In this document: positions 53,696 to 61,061 of the stretch, in pieces
Numbering within the stretch: position 1 is the first letter of the stretch
How the letters are laid out: every line of letters starts with the position of its first letter
From: Moraxella boevrei DSM 14165
Lineage (GTDB): Bacteria > Pseudomonadota > Gammaproteobacteria > Pseudomonadales > Moraxellaceae
Reading direction: 5' to 3'
Assembly: GCF_000379845.1 (NCBI RefSeq)
Contig: NZ_KB903771.1
Span: 119,532-183,531, forward strand
Length of the DNA: 64,000 nt
The notes under the pieces: generated by a model
What the model saw: the letters and a program-made list of their open reading frames with translations, nothing else
What the model was told of the DNA's origin: nothing
The model's database searches: none
Made by a program: the position numbers and the translations under genes

Positions 53696-55696
53696 ATGAA
53701 ATCCCCCATTGCCAACGATAGCCAAAAAGACAATTTAATTTTTAAACGCCGTGTGATTTTTGCGGTGTTTTTTGTATTTTTTGGGCTGTTGGCATTGGTC
53801 GCTCGTTACGCTTATTTACAAATTTATAGCCACGAAAAATACGCCACCCAGTCAGATAATAACCGCATTAAACTCATCTCTGCCCCACCGAGCCGTGGCT
53901 ATATTTATGACCGCAACGGCAATCTGTTAGCGGACAATCACCCTGTTTTTACTGCTGTGGTTAGCCCTGATGAAATTGAAAACCCTGAAAAAACCTTAGA
54001 ACTGTTAACCCCGATTTTTCAATTAACCCCTGAAGAAATTGATGAAGGCTTAAAAGCGTTAAAGAAAAGTAAAAATGAACCCGTCACCATTAAGATTGGC
54101 TTAACCGAGCAACAAGTTGCCCAATTTAGCGAACGCAAACCGTTTTTAAAAGGCGTGAGCGTACAAAGCAAACTTACTCGCAGTTATCCACACGCAGAAC
54201 TGTTCGCCCACGTTATCGGCTATGTGGGACGAATTAACGACAAAGAAAGTGAGAAGCTGGACAAAAAATTGTACGCAGGGACGGATTTGATTGGCAAATT
54301 GGGCATTGAAAAACAGTACGAAACCTTGCTACTCGGCAAACCAGGTTACCAATCTATTGAAACCAATGCTTATGGTGATGTTATTCGCAAACTTGACACC
54401 AAACCACCTATTCCTGGTAATGATTTGTATTTAAGTTTGGATTATGGACTACAAAAAGTTGCTCATGAAGCGTTAGCGGGCAAACGTGCGGCGTTGGTAG
54501 CGATTGACCCAAACACAGGTGAAGTGTTGGCATTTGTCAGCAATCCAAGTTTTGACCCCAATCCGTTTATTTCGGGGATTAGTAGTAAAGATTACAACGC
54601 ATTGCGAGAAGACCCCGATATGCCACTGTATAACCGTGCTTTACAAGGACAATATCCGCCCGCATCCACGATTAAGCCATTTGCAGGGCTTGGGCTGATT
54701 GATGCAGGGGTTATGACGTGGGAGAGCACGATTTTTGACCCAGGTTATTTTAGCATTCCGGGGGATAAACATAAATTCCGTGACTGGAAAAAATCAGGTC
54801 ATGGCACGGTAAATTTGCACAAATCCATTACCCAATCGGTCGATACTTATTATTATAAAACATCGTATCAAATGGGGATTGACCGTTTACACGACTGGAT
54901 GACACGCTTTAATTTTGGCAAAAAAACAGGGATTGATTTGCCAGGGGAAAAAACGGGTGTCTATCCGTCCACCGAATGGAAAATGAAAACTTACAAAAAA
55001 CCGTGGCTACCAGGGGAAACCATTTCGGCAAGTATCGGACAGGGTTACTTTTTGGCAACACCGTTACAAGTCGCCAATGCTACCGCCATGCTCGCCGCCA
55101 CAGGGCAACACATCACCCCCCATATTTTGCAAAAATCCACAGGGGCGGTTGATGTGCAAATTGCCAATAAACCTGACGGCAAAATCCCATTTAACGGCAA
55201 AGAGCAAGACTGGATACGAATGCAAAACGCCATGGAAGATACCGTGAAAAGTGGTACGGCAAAAAAAGTCTATACGTCACAATACCGTCTGGCGGGCAAA
55301 ACAGGTACCGCACAAGTCAAATCTATCGCTCAAGGTAAACGCTACAACGAAGCGGCATTAAGCGAACGGCATCGTGACCACGGGTGGTTTATCGCCTTTG
55401 CCCCTGCAGACAACCCACAAATTGCGGTGGCGTTGATTGTGGAAAACGGTCGTGGCGGTAGTATTGTCGCCCCACTCGCTCGTAAAGTGATTGATTATTG
55501 GATTTTACAGCGGGATAAAAATCCGATTTTACCGCCAACCTCTGAAGAACTGGAAAAAATGTATATTGAAAAACAAAAAGCCAAATTAGAAGCCGAAAAA
55601 TTGGCGGAGCAACAAAAATTACAAGCAAAACCCCCATCACAACCTGTTGCAAGCGTTGCCAGTACCAATACCATGACAAATAAACCTAATCGTTAA
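53696..55696 (+). CDS. mrdA: Penicillin-binding protein 2 (peptidoglycan DD-transpeptidase MrdA)
   Basis: A 666-residue class B PBP of the elongasome. One N-terminal membrane helix (about 20-42) is followed by the pedestal domain (SAPPSRGYIYDRNGNLLADN) and the transpeptidase domain. S324 is the active-site serine in PASTIKPF, SVDTYYYKT is the second motif and K535-T-G the third. The C-terminal tail from about 610 is charged and Gln/Ala-rich. PBP2 crosslinks wall peptidoglycan with RodA and MreCD. I start it at the ATG at 53696; the longer frame opens at TTG. rodA is usually next but here the neighbour is rsmD. Confidence 0.96.
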   Translation: MKSPIANDSQKDNLIFKRRVIFAVFFVFFGLLALVARYAYLQIYSHEKYATQSDNNRIKLISAPPSRGYIYDRNGNLLADNHPVFTAVVSPDEIENPEKTLELLTPIFQLTPEEIDEGLKALKKSKNEPVTIKIGLTEQQVAQFSERKPFLKGVSVQSKLTRSYPHAELFAHVIGYVGRINDKESEKLDKKLYAGTDLIGKLGIEKQYETLLLGKPGYQSIETNAYGDVIRKLDTKPPIPGNDLYLSLDYGLQKVAHEALAGKRAALVAIDPNTGEVLAFVSNPSFDPNPFISGISSKDYNALREDPDMPLYNRALQGQYPPASTIKPFAGLGLIDAGVMTWESTIFDPGYFSIPGDKHKFRDWKKSGHGTVNLHKSITQSVDTYYYKTSYQMGIDRLHDWMTRFNFGKKTGIDLPGEKTGVYPSTEWKMKTYKKPWLPGETISASIGQGYFLATPLQVANATAMLAATGQHITPHILQKSTGAVDVQIANKPDGKIPFNGKEQDWIRMQNAMEDTVKSGTAKKVYTSQYRLAGKTGTAQVKSIAQGKRYNEAALSERHRDHGWFIAFAPADNPQIAVALIVENGRGGSIVAPLARKVIDYWILQRDKNPILPPTSEELEKMYIEKQKAKLEAEKLAEQQKLQAKPPSQPVASVASTNTMTNKPNR

Positions 55697-55701
55697 ACTT
55701 T

Positions 55702-56313
55702 ATGAAAAAAAAACAAAAAACAAGCTCGCAAAAACCAAATACAGAAAAATTGAGCCAAGTCCGCATCATCGCAGGCGAATACCGCAGACGTAACATCAGC
55801 TTTATTGACGCTGACGGACTTCGCCCCACCCCTGACCGTGTGCGTGAAACCGTGTTTAACTGGCTCGCAGACGAGCTTGTCAACGCTCGTGTATTGGACT
55901 GCTGTGCAGGCAGTGGCGTGTTTGGTTTTGAAAGTTTATCACGTGGAGCATCGCTCGTTGAAATGATTGAGCCGAACCGCAATCAATTTTGGCAACTACA
56001 CAACAGCCGTCAAACCCTACAAATTGACCCCAAAAAACTCAACATTCACCAAGCCAACGCCGAAACGGTGCTACCAAGCTTTGGAAAAACAGGGTTTGAC
56101 GTGGTATTTCTTGACCCACCCTATGCGTTAAATCTTTGGCAAACCTTGTTAAAATTATTAATTGACAACCAACTAATTAACAATAATAGCTTAATTTATA
56201 TTGAAGCCAATCAACCGCATGATGAAATTTTAGGTGCATATTATCCAAAATTAGTGGCAATCAAATATAAAAAAATGGGTCAAATTTTTGCAGGGATTTA
56301 CCAGACTATTTAA
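55702..56313 (+). CDS. rsmD: 16S rRNA (guanine(966)-N(2))-methyltransferase RsmD
   Basis: A 203-residue Rossmann-fold methyltransferase acting on 30S subunits at G966. RIIAGEYRRRNISFIDADGLRPTPDRVRET is the family start motif, LDCCAGSGVFGFESLSRGAS is the SAM-binding loop and VVFLDPPYALNLWQ contains the DPPY catalytic motif. Length is near E. coli RsmD (198). The N-terminal 15 residues are Lys-rich. It lies 5 bp after mrdA and is probably cotranscribed with it, an unusual pairing. Confidence 0.95.
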   Translation: MKKKQKTSSQKPNTEKLSQVRIIAGEYRRRNISFIDADGLRPTPDRVRETVFNWLADELVNARVLDCCAGSGVFGFESLSRGASLVEMIEPNRNQFWQLHNSRQTLQIDPKKLNIHQANAETVLPSFGKTGFDVVFLDPPYALNLWQTLLKLLIDNQLINNNSLIYIEANQPHDEILGAYYPKLVAIKYKKMGQIFAGIYQTI

Positions 56314-56373
56314 ACAATGTAATCACCTGCATTCATAATTTCACTCAATTAAACTGACATATTGTACCAAAAA

Positions 56374-58029
56374 CTATTTAACAAGCGGTATCAATGCCTG
56401 ATAACCTTGACTTGCCATTTTATCCAATGGCACGAATGATAAGGCATCACCATTGATGCAATAGCGTAGCCCACCACGCTCCTTTGGTCCATCAGTAAAT
56501 ACATGACCTAAATGCGAATTTGCCACCCGAGAGCGTACTTCAGTACGGTGCATATTGTAGCTGTTGTCATCGTGGGTGGTAATCACGGCATCATTAATCG
56601 GTTTGACAAAACTTGGCCAACCGCAACCAGAATCATATTTATCATTGGATAAAAACAAGGGTTCACCGCTGACAATATCCACATAAATGCCTTTGTCAAA
56701 CAGATGGTCATACGCATGGCTGAAAGCTCTTTCGGTACCTGCTTCTTGGGTGATATGGCGTTGTTTTTGGTTTAGATGAGACAGGTTTTTATCATAATTG
56801 GCATAACGCTTGGGATTTAGTGCTTCGTCAATGGTGTTAGCAGGTGCAAGTTTAACGATTTTATCATCGGCAAGACTGATGTCAATATGGCAGTAGCCAT
56901 TGGGATTTTTGGTTAAGTAATCTTGATGATAACTTTCCGCTTCACTAAAATTATTCAGTGGTAAATTTTCAACTTGTAAAGGTGCTTTAAAGTTTTTTTG
57001 CAAATCATTTAACGCTTTGGCAATGATTGGTTTGTCATTTGGGTTGGTATAGTAGATGCCTGTACGGTATTGTATGCCTTTGTCATTGCCTTGTTTGTTA
57101 AGGCTCGTTGGGTCAATGACCCGAAAATAATACTGTAAAATCGTATCTAAATCCACTTTATCTCTATCAAAAGTTACCTTTACCGTCTCAGCATGACCTG
57201 AGCCAGCAATTACCTGCTGATAGGTGGGATTGTTAGTTTTTCCATTGGCGTAGCCTGAAACGGCATCTACCACGCCATCAACACGTTCAAAGTAGGCTTC
57301 TAGCCCCCAAAAACAGCCGCCTGCCAAATAAATAGTTTGGGTGTTAATCGGTTTACCATTGGCTTGATAATAAATACCGTTTTTTTCACTGGATTTTTCT
57401 TTGTGAATATTTATTGGGTTGGTTTTTGTATTAACCGCTTTTAATTGGCTCAGCTCATCTGGGTGGCTCGCCAAATAATGGGCTTGTTCACTGGTTAAAT
57501 TACCCTTGTTTAAATATAGCAACTCTCCCTTACTGTCTAATACTGCCCAACTTGGATATACTTGTATGCCCAATCTGCGAATAAATGTGCCACTAGGGTC
57601 AATGAGTACAGGCAGTTTAGGATAATCTTTTTGCACAACGCTATACCAATGTTTAAAATCATTGACCGACTTTTCGTTGAGTTGTGTTGGGCTGGCAATG
57701 GTTACGATGTTAAAATGCTCAAAAGCAGAATCATTCGCCCATTCGTGTGTTTCTTGCAGGGTGGATAAGCACAAAGGACACCAACTTGCCCAAAATTTGA
57801 CCAAAGTAGGCTTATTGGGGTCAATGACTGCCTTACCCGTTGAGCCAAGCTTGGCTGTTATCTGTTCTAAGTTGTTAAGTTGTTTCAAGGTATCGTTAGG
57901 TAACATCGTTTGTTTATCGCTAACCGAGTTTTGATTGGAAATAGGGTTGCCACAAGCCAATAAAGCCACCATACTAAGCACGGTGCTGATTCCCATAATA
58001 CCAACATTTTTTAAAAATTTAAGTTTCAC
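56374..58029 (-). CDS. msrAB: Thioredoxin-MsrA-MsrB fusion methionine sulfoxide reductase (PilB-like), lipoprotein
   Basis: A 551-residue, three-domain repair enzyme like Neisseria PilB. The N-terminal thioredoxin-like domain has C84-P-L-C87 in [10 protein letters not shown]. MsrA at about 230-390 has the catalytic GGCFWGLE with C239. MsrB at about 400-540 has GCGWPSF and RYCIN with C524. Together they reduce both epimers of methionine sulfoxide in envelope proteins, with the N-terminal domain supplying electrons. Residues 1-26 are a lipoprotein signal with LLAC (C26), so it is probably anchored and periplasmic. The start is a GTG preceded by AAGGTG. Confidence 0.92.
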   Translation of the reverse strand: MKLKFLKNVGIMGISTVLSMVALLACGNPISNQNSVSDKQTMLPNDTLKQLNNLEQITAKLGSTGKAVIDPNKPTLVKFWASWCPLCLSTLQETHEWANDSAFEHFNIVTIASPTQLNEKSVNDFKHWYSVVQKDYPKLPVLIDPSGTFIRRLGIQVYPSWAVLDSKGELLYLNKGNLTSEQAHYLASHPDELSQLKAVNTKTNPINIHKEKSSEKNGIYYQANGKPINTQTIYLAGGCFWGLEAYFERVDGVVDAVSGYANGKTNNPTYQQVIAGSGHAETVKVTFDRDKVDLDTILQYYFRVIDPTSLNKQGNDKGIQYRTGIYYTNPNDKPIIAKALNDLQKNFKAPLQVENLPLNNFSEAESYHQDYLTKNPNGYCHIDISLADDKIVKLAPANTIDEALNPKRYANYDKNLSHLNQKQRHITQEAGTERAFSHAYDHLFDKGIYVDIVSGEPLFLSNDKYDSGCGWPSFVKPINDAVITTHDDNSYNMHRTEVRSRVANSHLGHVFTDGPKERGGLRYCINGDALSFVPLDKMASQGYQALIPLVK

Positions 58030-58411
58030 AATTTCACCTTTTGGGATATATCTACAATGGTAGAAATTTACTATGGTTTTTAGACCAATTAACTGCTTAA
58101 CCCGCCATTAACTCATGATTTTAAAATAATATTTTTATTTTGTAAAGATGATTAATTGGGGGATTTTGTGGTCATTTTTAATTTGGATTGGTTTATTAAA
58201 TTAAGGATATTATTAATCGTGAGTGAGTGCTGATTTATTACAAATAGGATAAAAAAAAAGAGTCTTTATTAAATTACACAATATACGATTCGACAATCTC
58301 TAATTTTCATTGCACAAAAGTACCCTCAAAATTTAAAAAACTTATTGAAATTGATAAGCTCACCGCACGCATGAAAAAACATGAAAAGTGCTTTTATTGA
58401 GTAATGCAAAG
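58030..58411. other. AT-rich intergenic region, 382 bp
   Basis: The region upstream of msrAB and downstream of the metallopeptidase gene. No ORF longer than 20 codons with a plausible start, no tRNA-like fold and no clear terminator is visible. A run of nine A residues around 58251 is followed by GAGTCTTT. It must hold the msrAB promoter; I cannot place it. Confidence 0.5.
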
Positions 58412-59191
58412 TTATTTTAACCAACCCACTTCTCTCGCGGTTAATTCATTAATCACCGTTTCGGATAAATCATTTGGCGTGTGGCTTTTATTTGGCGTAG
58501 TCGGAATATAACCGCCCATAAGTTCAGCATACTGTTGCGGATATTTTGGGCTTTTATTGGGTTCTGCCAAGCCAATCGGGTCTATTGGTTGCCCTGTTGT
58601 CAAGTCGTATTTATCCGTCGCGCCAAAAGTATGTAACAGCTCATGCACCATAACCACTTGGTTTGCACCGTGTTGTTTTTGACTAGCGAACAGATTTACC
58701 ACGCCAATCCGCCCTTTTTCCAAGGCAGTGGAATGTTTTAACGAATTGTATTTATCAGGATTATAATAATTAAGATACAGCGTGGCAGTCGGGCTTTTGT
58801 CATCAGCGGATTCGTGTTGCCAAGCGTAATAGCGAAATTTTAAACTCCACAACATTACATCAATCACGCTCGGATTGGACGGAATGGCAGGCGGTTTTTC
58901 GGCAAAAGTCCGCCCATACTCAATATAAACTGACGTGGGTTGTTGATAATATTTGGCAATATTTTGTTGCAAATAATCTTGCGAAGGGCGAAAATCTTGG
59001 CTGGTTAACTGGTCAATATAGGCTTGGGTTTTTGGGTCGTTGTCGGCATTGACAGGATGTAACAGCACCCGAATGGTTTTGTCCCAATCTTGATTTTGGT
59101 CAAACCACGCATTTACCGCCACCACCAACAAAATCAGTAACAAAATTAAAATACGTAAATTTTTCCAAAATGGATAAGGTTTTTCTACCAT
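58412..59191 (-). CDS. Membrane-anchored zinc metallopeptidase-like protein
   Basis: A 259-residue protein from the ATG at 59191; the longer frame starts at TTG. Residues about 11-27 form one membrane helix (NLRILILLLILLVVAVN). The soluble part ends with HELLHTFGATDKYD (H183, E184, H187), the HExxH zinc motif, followed by a GATDKYD downstream segment typical of matrixin-like or gluzincin-like folds. The third ligand may be a His or Asp further on. It probably faces the periplasm. Its gene follows the small membrane protein gene by 10 bp, so the two should be cotranscribed. No substrate is known. Confidence 0.75.
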   Translation of the reverse strand: MVEKPYPFWKNLRILILLLILLVVAVNAWFDQNQDWDKTIRVLLHPVNADNDPKTQAYIDQLTSQDFRPSQDYLQQNIAKYYQQPTSVYIEYGRTFAEKPPAIPSNPSVIDVMLWSLKFRYYAWQHESADDKSPTATLYLNYYNPDKYNSLKHSTALEKGRIGVVNLFASQKQHGANQVVMVHELLHTFGATDKYDLTTGQPIDPIGLAEPNKSPKYPQQYAELMGGYIPTTPNKSHTPNDLSETVINELTAREVGWLK

Positions 59192-59201
59192 ATTTGCCGA
59201 T

Positions 59202-59450
59202 TTAGCCACGCAAACACCACAAAAATGGCGAATGTGTGCCACATAAAGACTGAGCAACGCCGATATTTTGGCTTAACCACTGCGGATTTTTAAACAAGCT
59301 AAATACTGCCACAAATAACAAGCCAAACAAGCACATAATCACCAGTACCCACATTAAACTGTGCATGGTAATCGTTGGTTTATAGCGGAAGTCTTCCGTT
59401 ATGCCTAGGTTGTTTGCCTTGTCATGCGGAGGTATCGTTGGTTGGTTCAT
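59202..59450 (-). CDS. Small membrane protein upstream of the metallopeptidase, function unknown
   Basis: An 82-residue protein starting at the ATG at 59450 (a GTG one codon earlier is possible). About 30 polar residues are followed by one hydrophobic helix (SLMWVLVIMCLFGLLFVAVFSLF) and a C-terminal segment with two cysteines (LCGTHSPFLWCLRG). No family recognised. It lies 10 bp before the metallopeptidase and may be its partner. The GGAG needed for translation is not obvious. Confidence 0.6.
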   Translation of the reverse strand: MNQPTIPPHDKANNLGITEDFRYKPTITMHSLMWVLVIMCLFGLLFVAVFSLFKNPQWLSQNIGVAQSLCGTHSPFLWCLRG

Positions 59451-59612
59451 CACTGGCTTACCTTAGCGTTTCACTTAAAAGGTACAAATAATAGGAAAAA
59501 TTACAAAAGTTATTTTTGTTTTTACAGTATAGCAGTTGAATGTTACATAATTATAACAATAATAAAAATATTTTCAAGACCATTTATCAGCTAAATTAAA
59601 CGCTGATCCAAT

Positions 59613-59631
59613 TTTAGTTACGTGAACTAAA
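59613..59631 (+). promoter_or_regulatory. Palindrome in the divergent region upstream of the TetR gene
   Basis: TTTAGTT-ACGTG-AACTAAA is an inverted repeat with perfect 7-bp arms, 126 bp before the regulator ATG. It recalls the size and ACGTG centre of FabR/DesT operators. The rest of the 304-bp gap (59454-59757) between the divergent genes shows AT-rich promoter-like sequence without other clear features. Confidence 0.5.
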
Positions 59632-59757
59632 CCAAAATCCCCCTTTTGTTCTTTTATTGCTAAATTTATCAAAAATTTGTTAAAAGTTTGTCAATTTTTG
59701 GATTGTAATTTATCGCTAATCCTTTTAGAATAGCTGTTTTTAATCAAGATTTTAGCG

Positions 59758-60414
59758 ATGATACCAACCACACCCAAAAAAAACCGAACCCCACGCACCC
59801 AAAAAAAACGCCAAACCCGCCAAGGCTTTTTCCAAGCAGTGTTGGACTTATCGTTTGCAGGTCATGCGTTTTCTTCGTTATCATTACGCCATGTTTCTCG
59901 TCAAGTTGGGGTTGTGCCAACCGCCTTTTATCGGCATTTTAGCGACATGGACGAACTCGGTGCAAGCCTTGTCAATGAAGAGCTTGGTTCGGCATTATTG
60001 GCATTGCGTGAACATTTGCAACTGGGCAAAACTCGCACCCACGACAATCAAATTAGCACAAGTGTCAAATTATTTTTTGAAAGTGTGGATAAATCGCCGT
60101 TATATTGGCATTTTATCGTGTCCGAGCGTTATGGTGGTAACCCTGTGGTACAGCAAGCATTGGAACAACAAATTCGCATATTTGTGGAAAGTTTAAGTGA
60201 TGATTTGGGTGTGCAACCTGCCTTTAAAAATTTATCACAAGAAATTCGTTTGTTAATCGCTGATATGGGTGTGAATTTATTTTTTTCGTGGGTTTACAAT
60301 TGGCTAAAATTTGGCAACGAGCAAACCGCTGAAAAATCAGCATATTTACAACGTGCTACCGAACAAGCCAAGGTATTGTTTTATGGTGTGAGTAACTGGA
60401 AAGAAAATCGCTAA
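59758..60414 (+). CDS. TetR-family regulator, FabR/DesT-like
   Basis: A 218-residue repressor. A lysine/arginine-rich start is followed by the TetR DNA-binding domain at about 20-66 (FSSLSLRHVSRQVGVVPTAFYRHFSDMDELG). The VPTAFYRHF recognition helix is characteristic of FabR and DesT, which sense acyl-CoA saturation and control unsaturated fatty acid genes. The ligand-binding domain has SERYGGNPVVQQALEQQIRIFVESL. No fatty-acid gene adjoins it here, so its targets are elsewhere. No strong ribosome binding site is seen; the ATG at 59758 fits the family start. Confidence 0.85.
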   Translation: MIPTTPKKNRTPRTQKKRQTRQGFFQAVLDLSFAGHAFSSLSLRHVSRQVGVVPTAFYRHFSDMDELGASLVNEELGSALLALREHLQLGKTRTHDNQISTSVKLFFESVDKSPLYWHFIVSERYGGNPVVQQALEQQIRIFVESLSDDLGVQPAFKNLSQEIRLLIADMGVNLFFSWVYNWLKFGNEQTAEKSAYLQRATEQAKVLFYGVSNWKENR

Positions 60415-60454
60415 TGCTTAATTGTAATGGTTTTGTTAAAAATCATAAAAAGGC

Positions 60455-60484
60455 TTGAAATTTTAACCAAAAACTTTATATAAT
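60455..60484 (+). promoter_or_regulatory. ssrA promoter
   Basis: TTGAAA (60455-60460) and TATAAT (60479-60484) are spaced by 18 bp. The mature tmRNA begins 12 bp after the -10, which leaves a short 5' leader for RNase P to remove. Confidence 0.8.
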
Positions 60485-60496
60485 GATTACCTATTT

Positions 60497-60855
60497 GGGG
60501 ATGTTCTGGCTTCGACGCTGGTAATGAAACTCAATGATGCATGTCAAGAGCGTATGTCTCTTGTAAATAAACGTACATTTTAAACTAGTCGCAAACGACG
60601 AAACTTACGCACTAGCAGCCTAAGGGCTACTTGGGACGGCACAGATTGCCTTTGGTCTGGTTGCTCTCCCCGATGCGAACGCACAAAGGATAGTTTTGGC
60701 TTTTGTCTCGTAAGTCAGAGCGAAATTTTAGAGGCTCGCCGTTGGCATCCTGACTGTCGGTTCGCCAAAGGTTAAAGCCATAGACAGACTCTAAGCATGT
60801 AGAGTCATGGGCGTAGTGCTAGCGGACGCGGGTTCAACTCCCGCCATCTCCACCA
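60497..60855 (+). ncRNA. ssrA: Transfer-messenger RNA (tmRNA)
   Basis: A 359-nt tmRNA. The 5' end GGGGATGTTCTGGCTTCGACG pairs with the 3' end that finishes CCATCTCCACCA to form the alanine-acceptor-like stem. The T-arm GGGTTCAACTCCC is intact. The resume codon GCA at 60591 begins the tag frame to the stop TAA at 60621-60623, encoding ANDETYALAA. This tag closely matches those of Acinetobacter and relatives. tmRNA rescues stalled ribosomes with SmpB and marks the unfinished protein for ClpXP and related proteases. It has a strong promoter and an intrinsic terminator. Its 3' end is a common phage integration site, which fits the adjoining phage gene. Confidence 0.97.
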
Positions 60856-60882
60856 TGTTTAATTATCATCATTCATCACTAT

Positions 60883-60994
60883 TTATCATTAACTATCAAA
60901 AAACCCCTTACAAGCCTTGATTTGTAAGGGGTTTTTCTTTGTCTTACTTGTCGTTAATTTTCATTATCTATCATCAATTATCATTGACTATCAA
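60883..60994 (+). repeat. 17-bp direct repeat pair flanking the ssrA terminator
   Basis: TTATCATTAACTATCAA (60883-60899) and TTATCATTGACTATCAA (60978-60994) differ at one position and flank the ssrA terminator. Shorter TTATCAT variants lie nearby (60861 and 60963). They could be remnants of a phage attachment or integrase arm-binding region, or simple AT-rich repetition. Confidence 0.5.
60898..60936 (+). terminator. ssrA intrinsic terminator
   Basis: AAAAACCCCTTACAA and TTGTAAGGGGTTTTT make a perfect 15-bp stem with a GCCTTGAT loop. It ends in a T-run 43 bp after the tmRNA CCA end. Confidence 0.9.
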
Positions 60995-61061
60995 CTGCTA
61001 TCAAGATAAAATTACACACACAGCACACACCGAAACACACACAGAATTTAAAAAATGCCAC

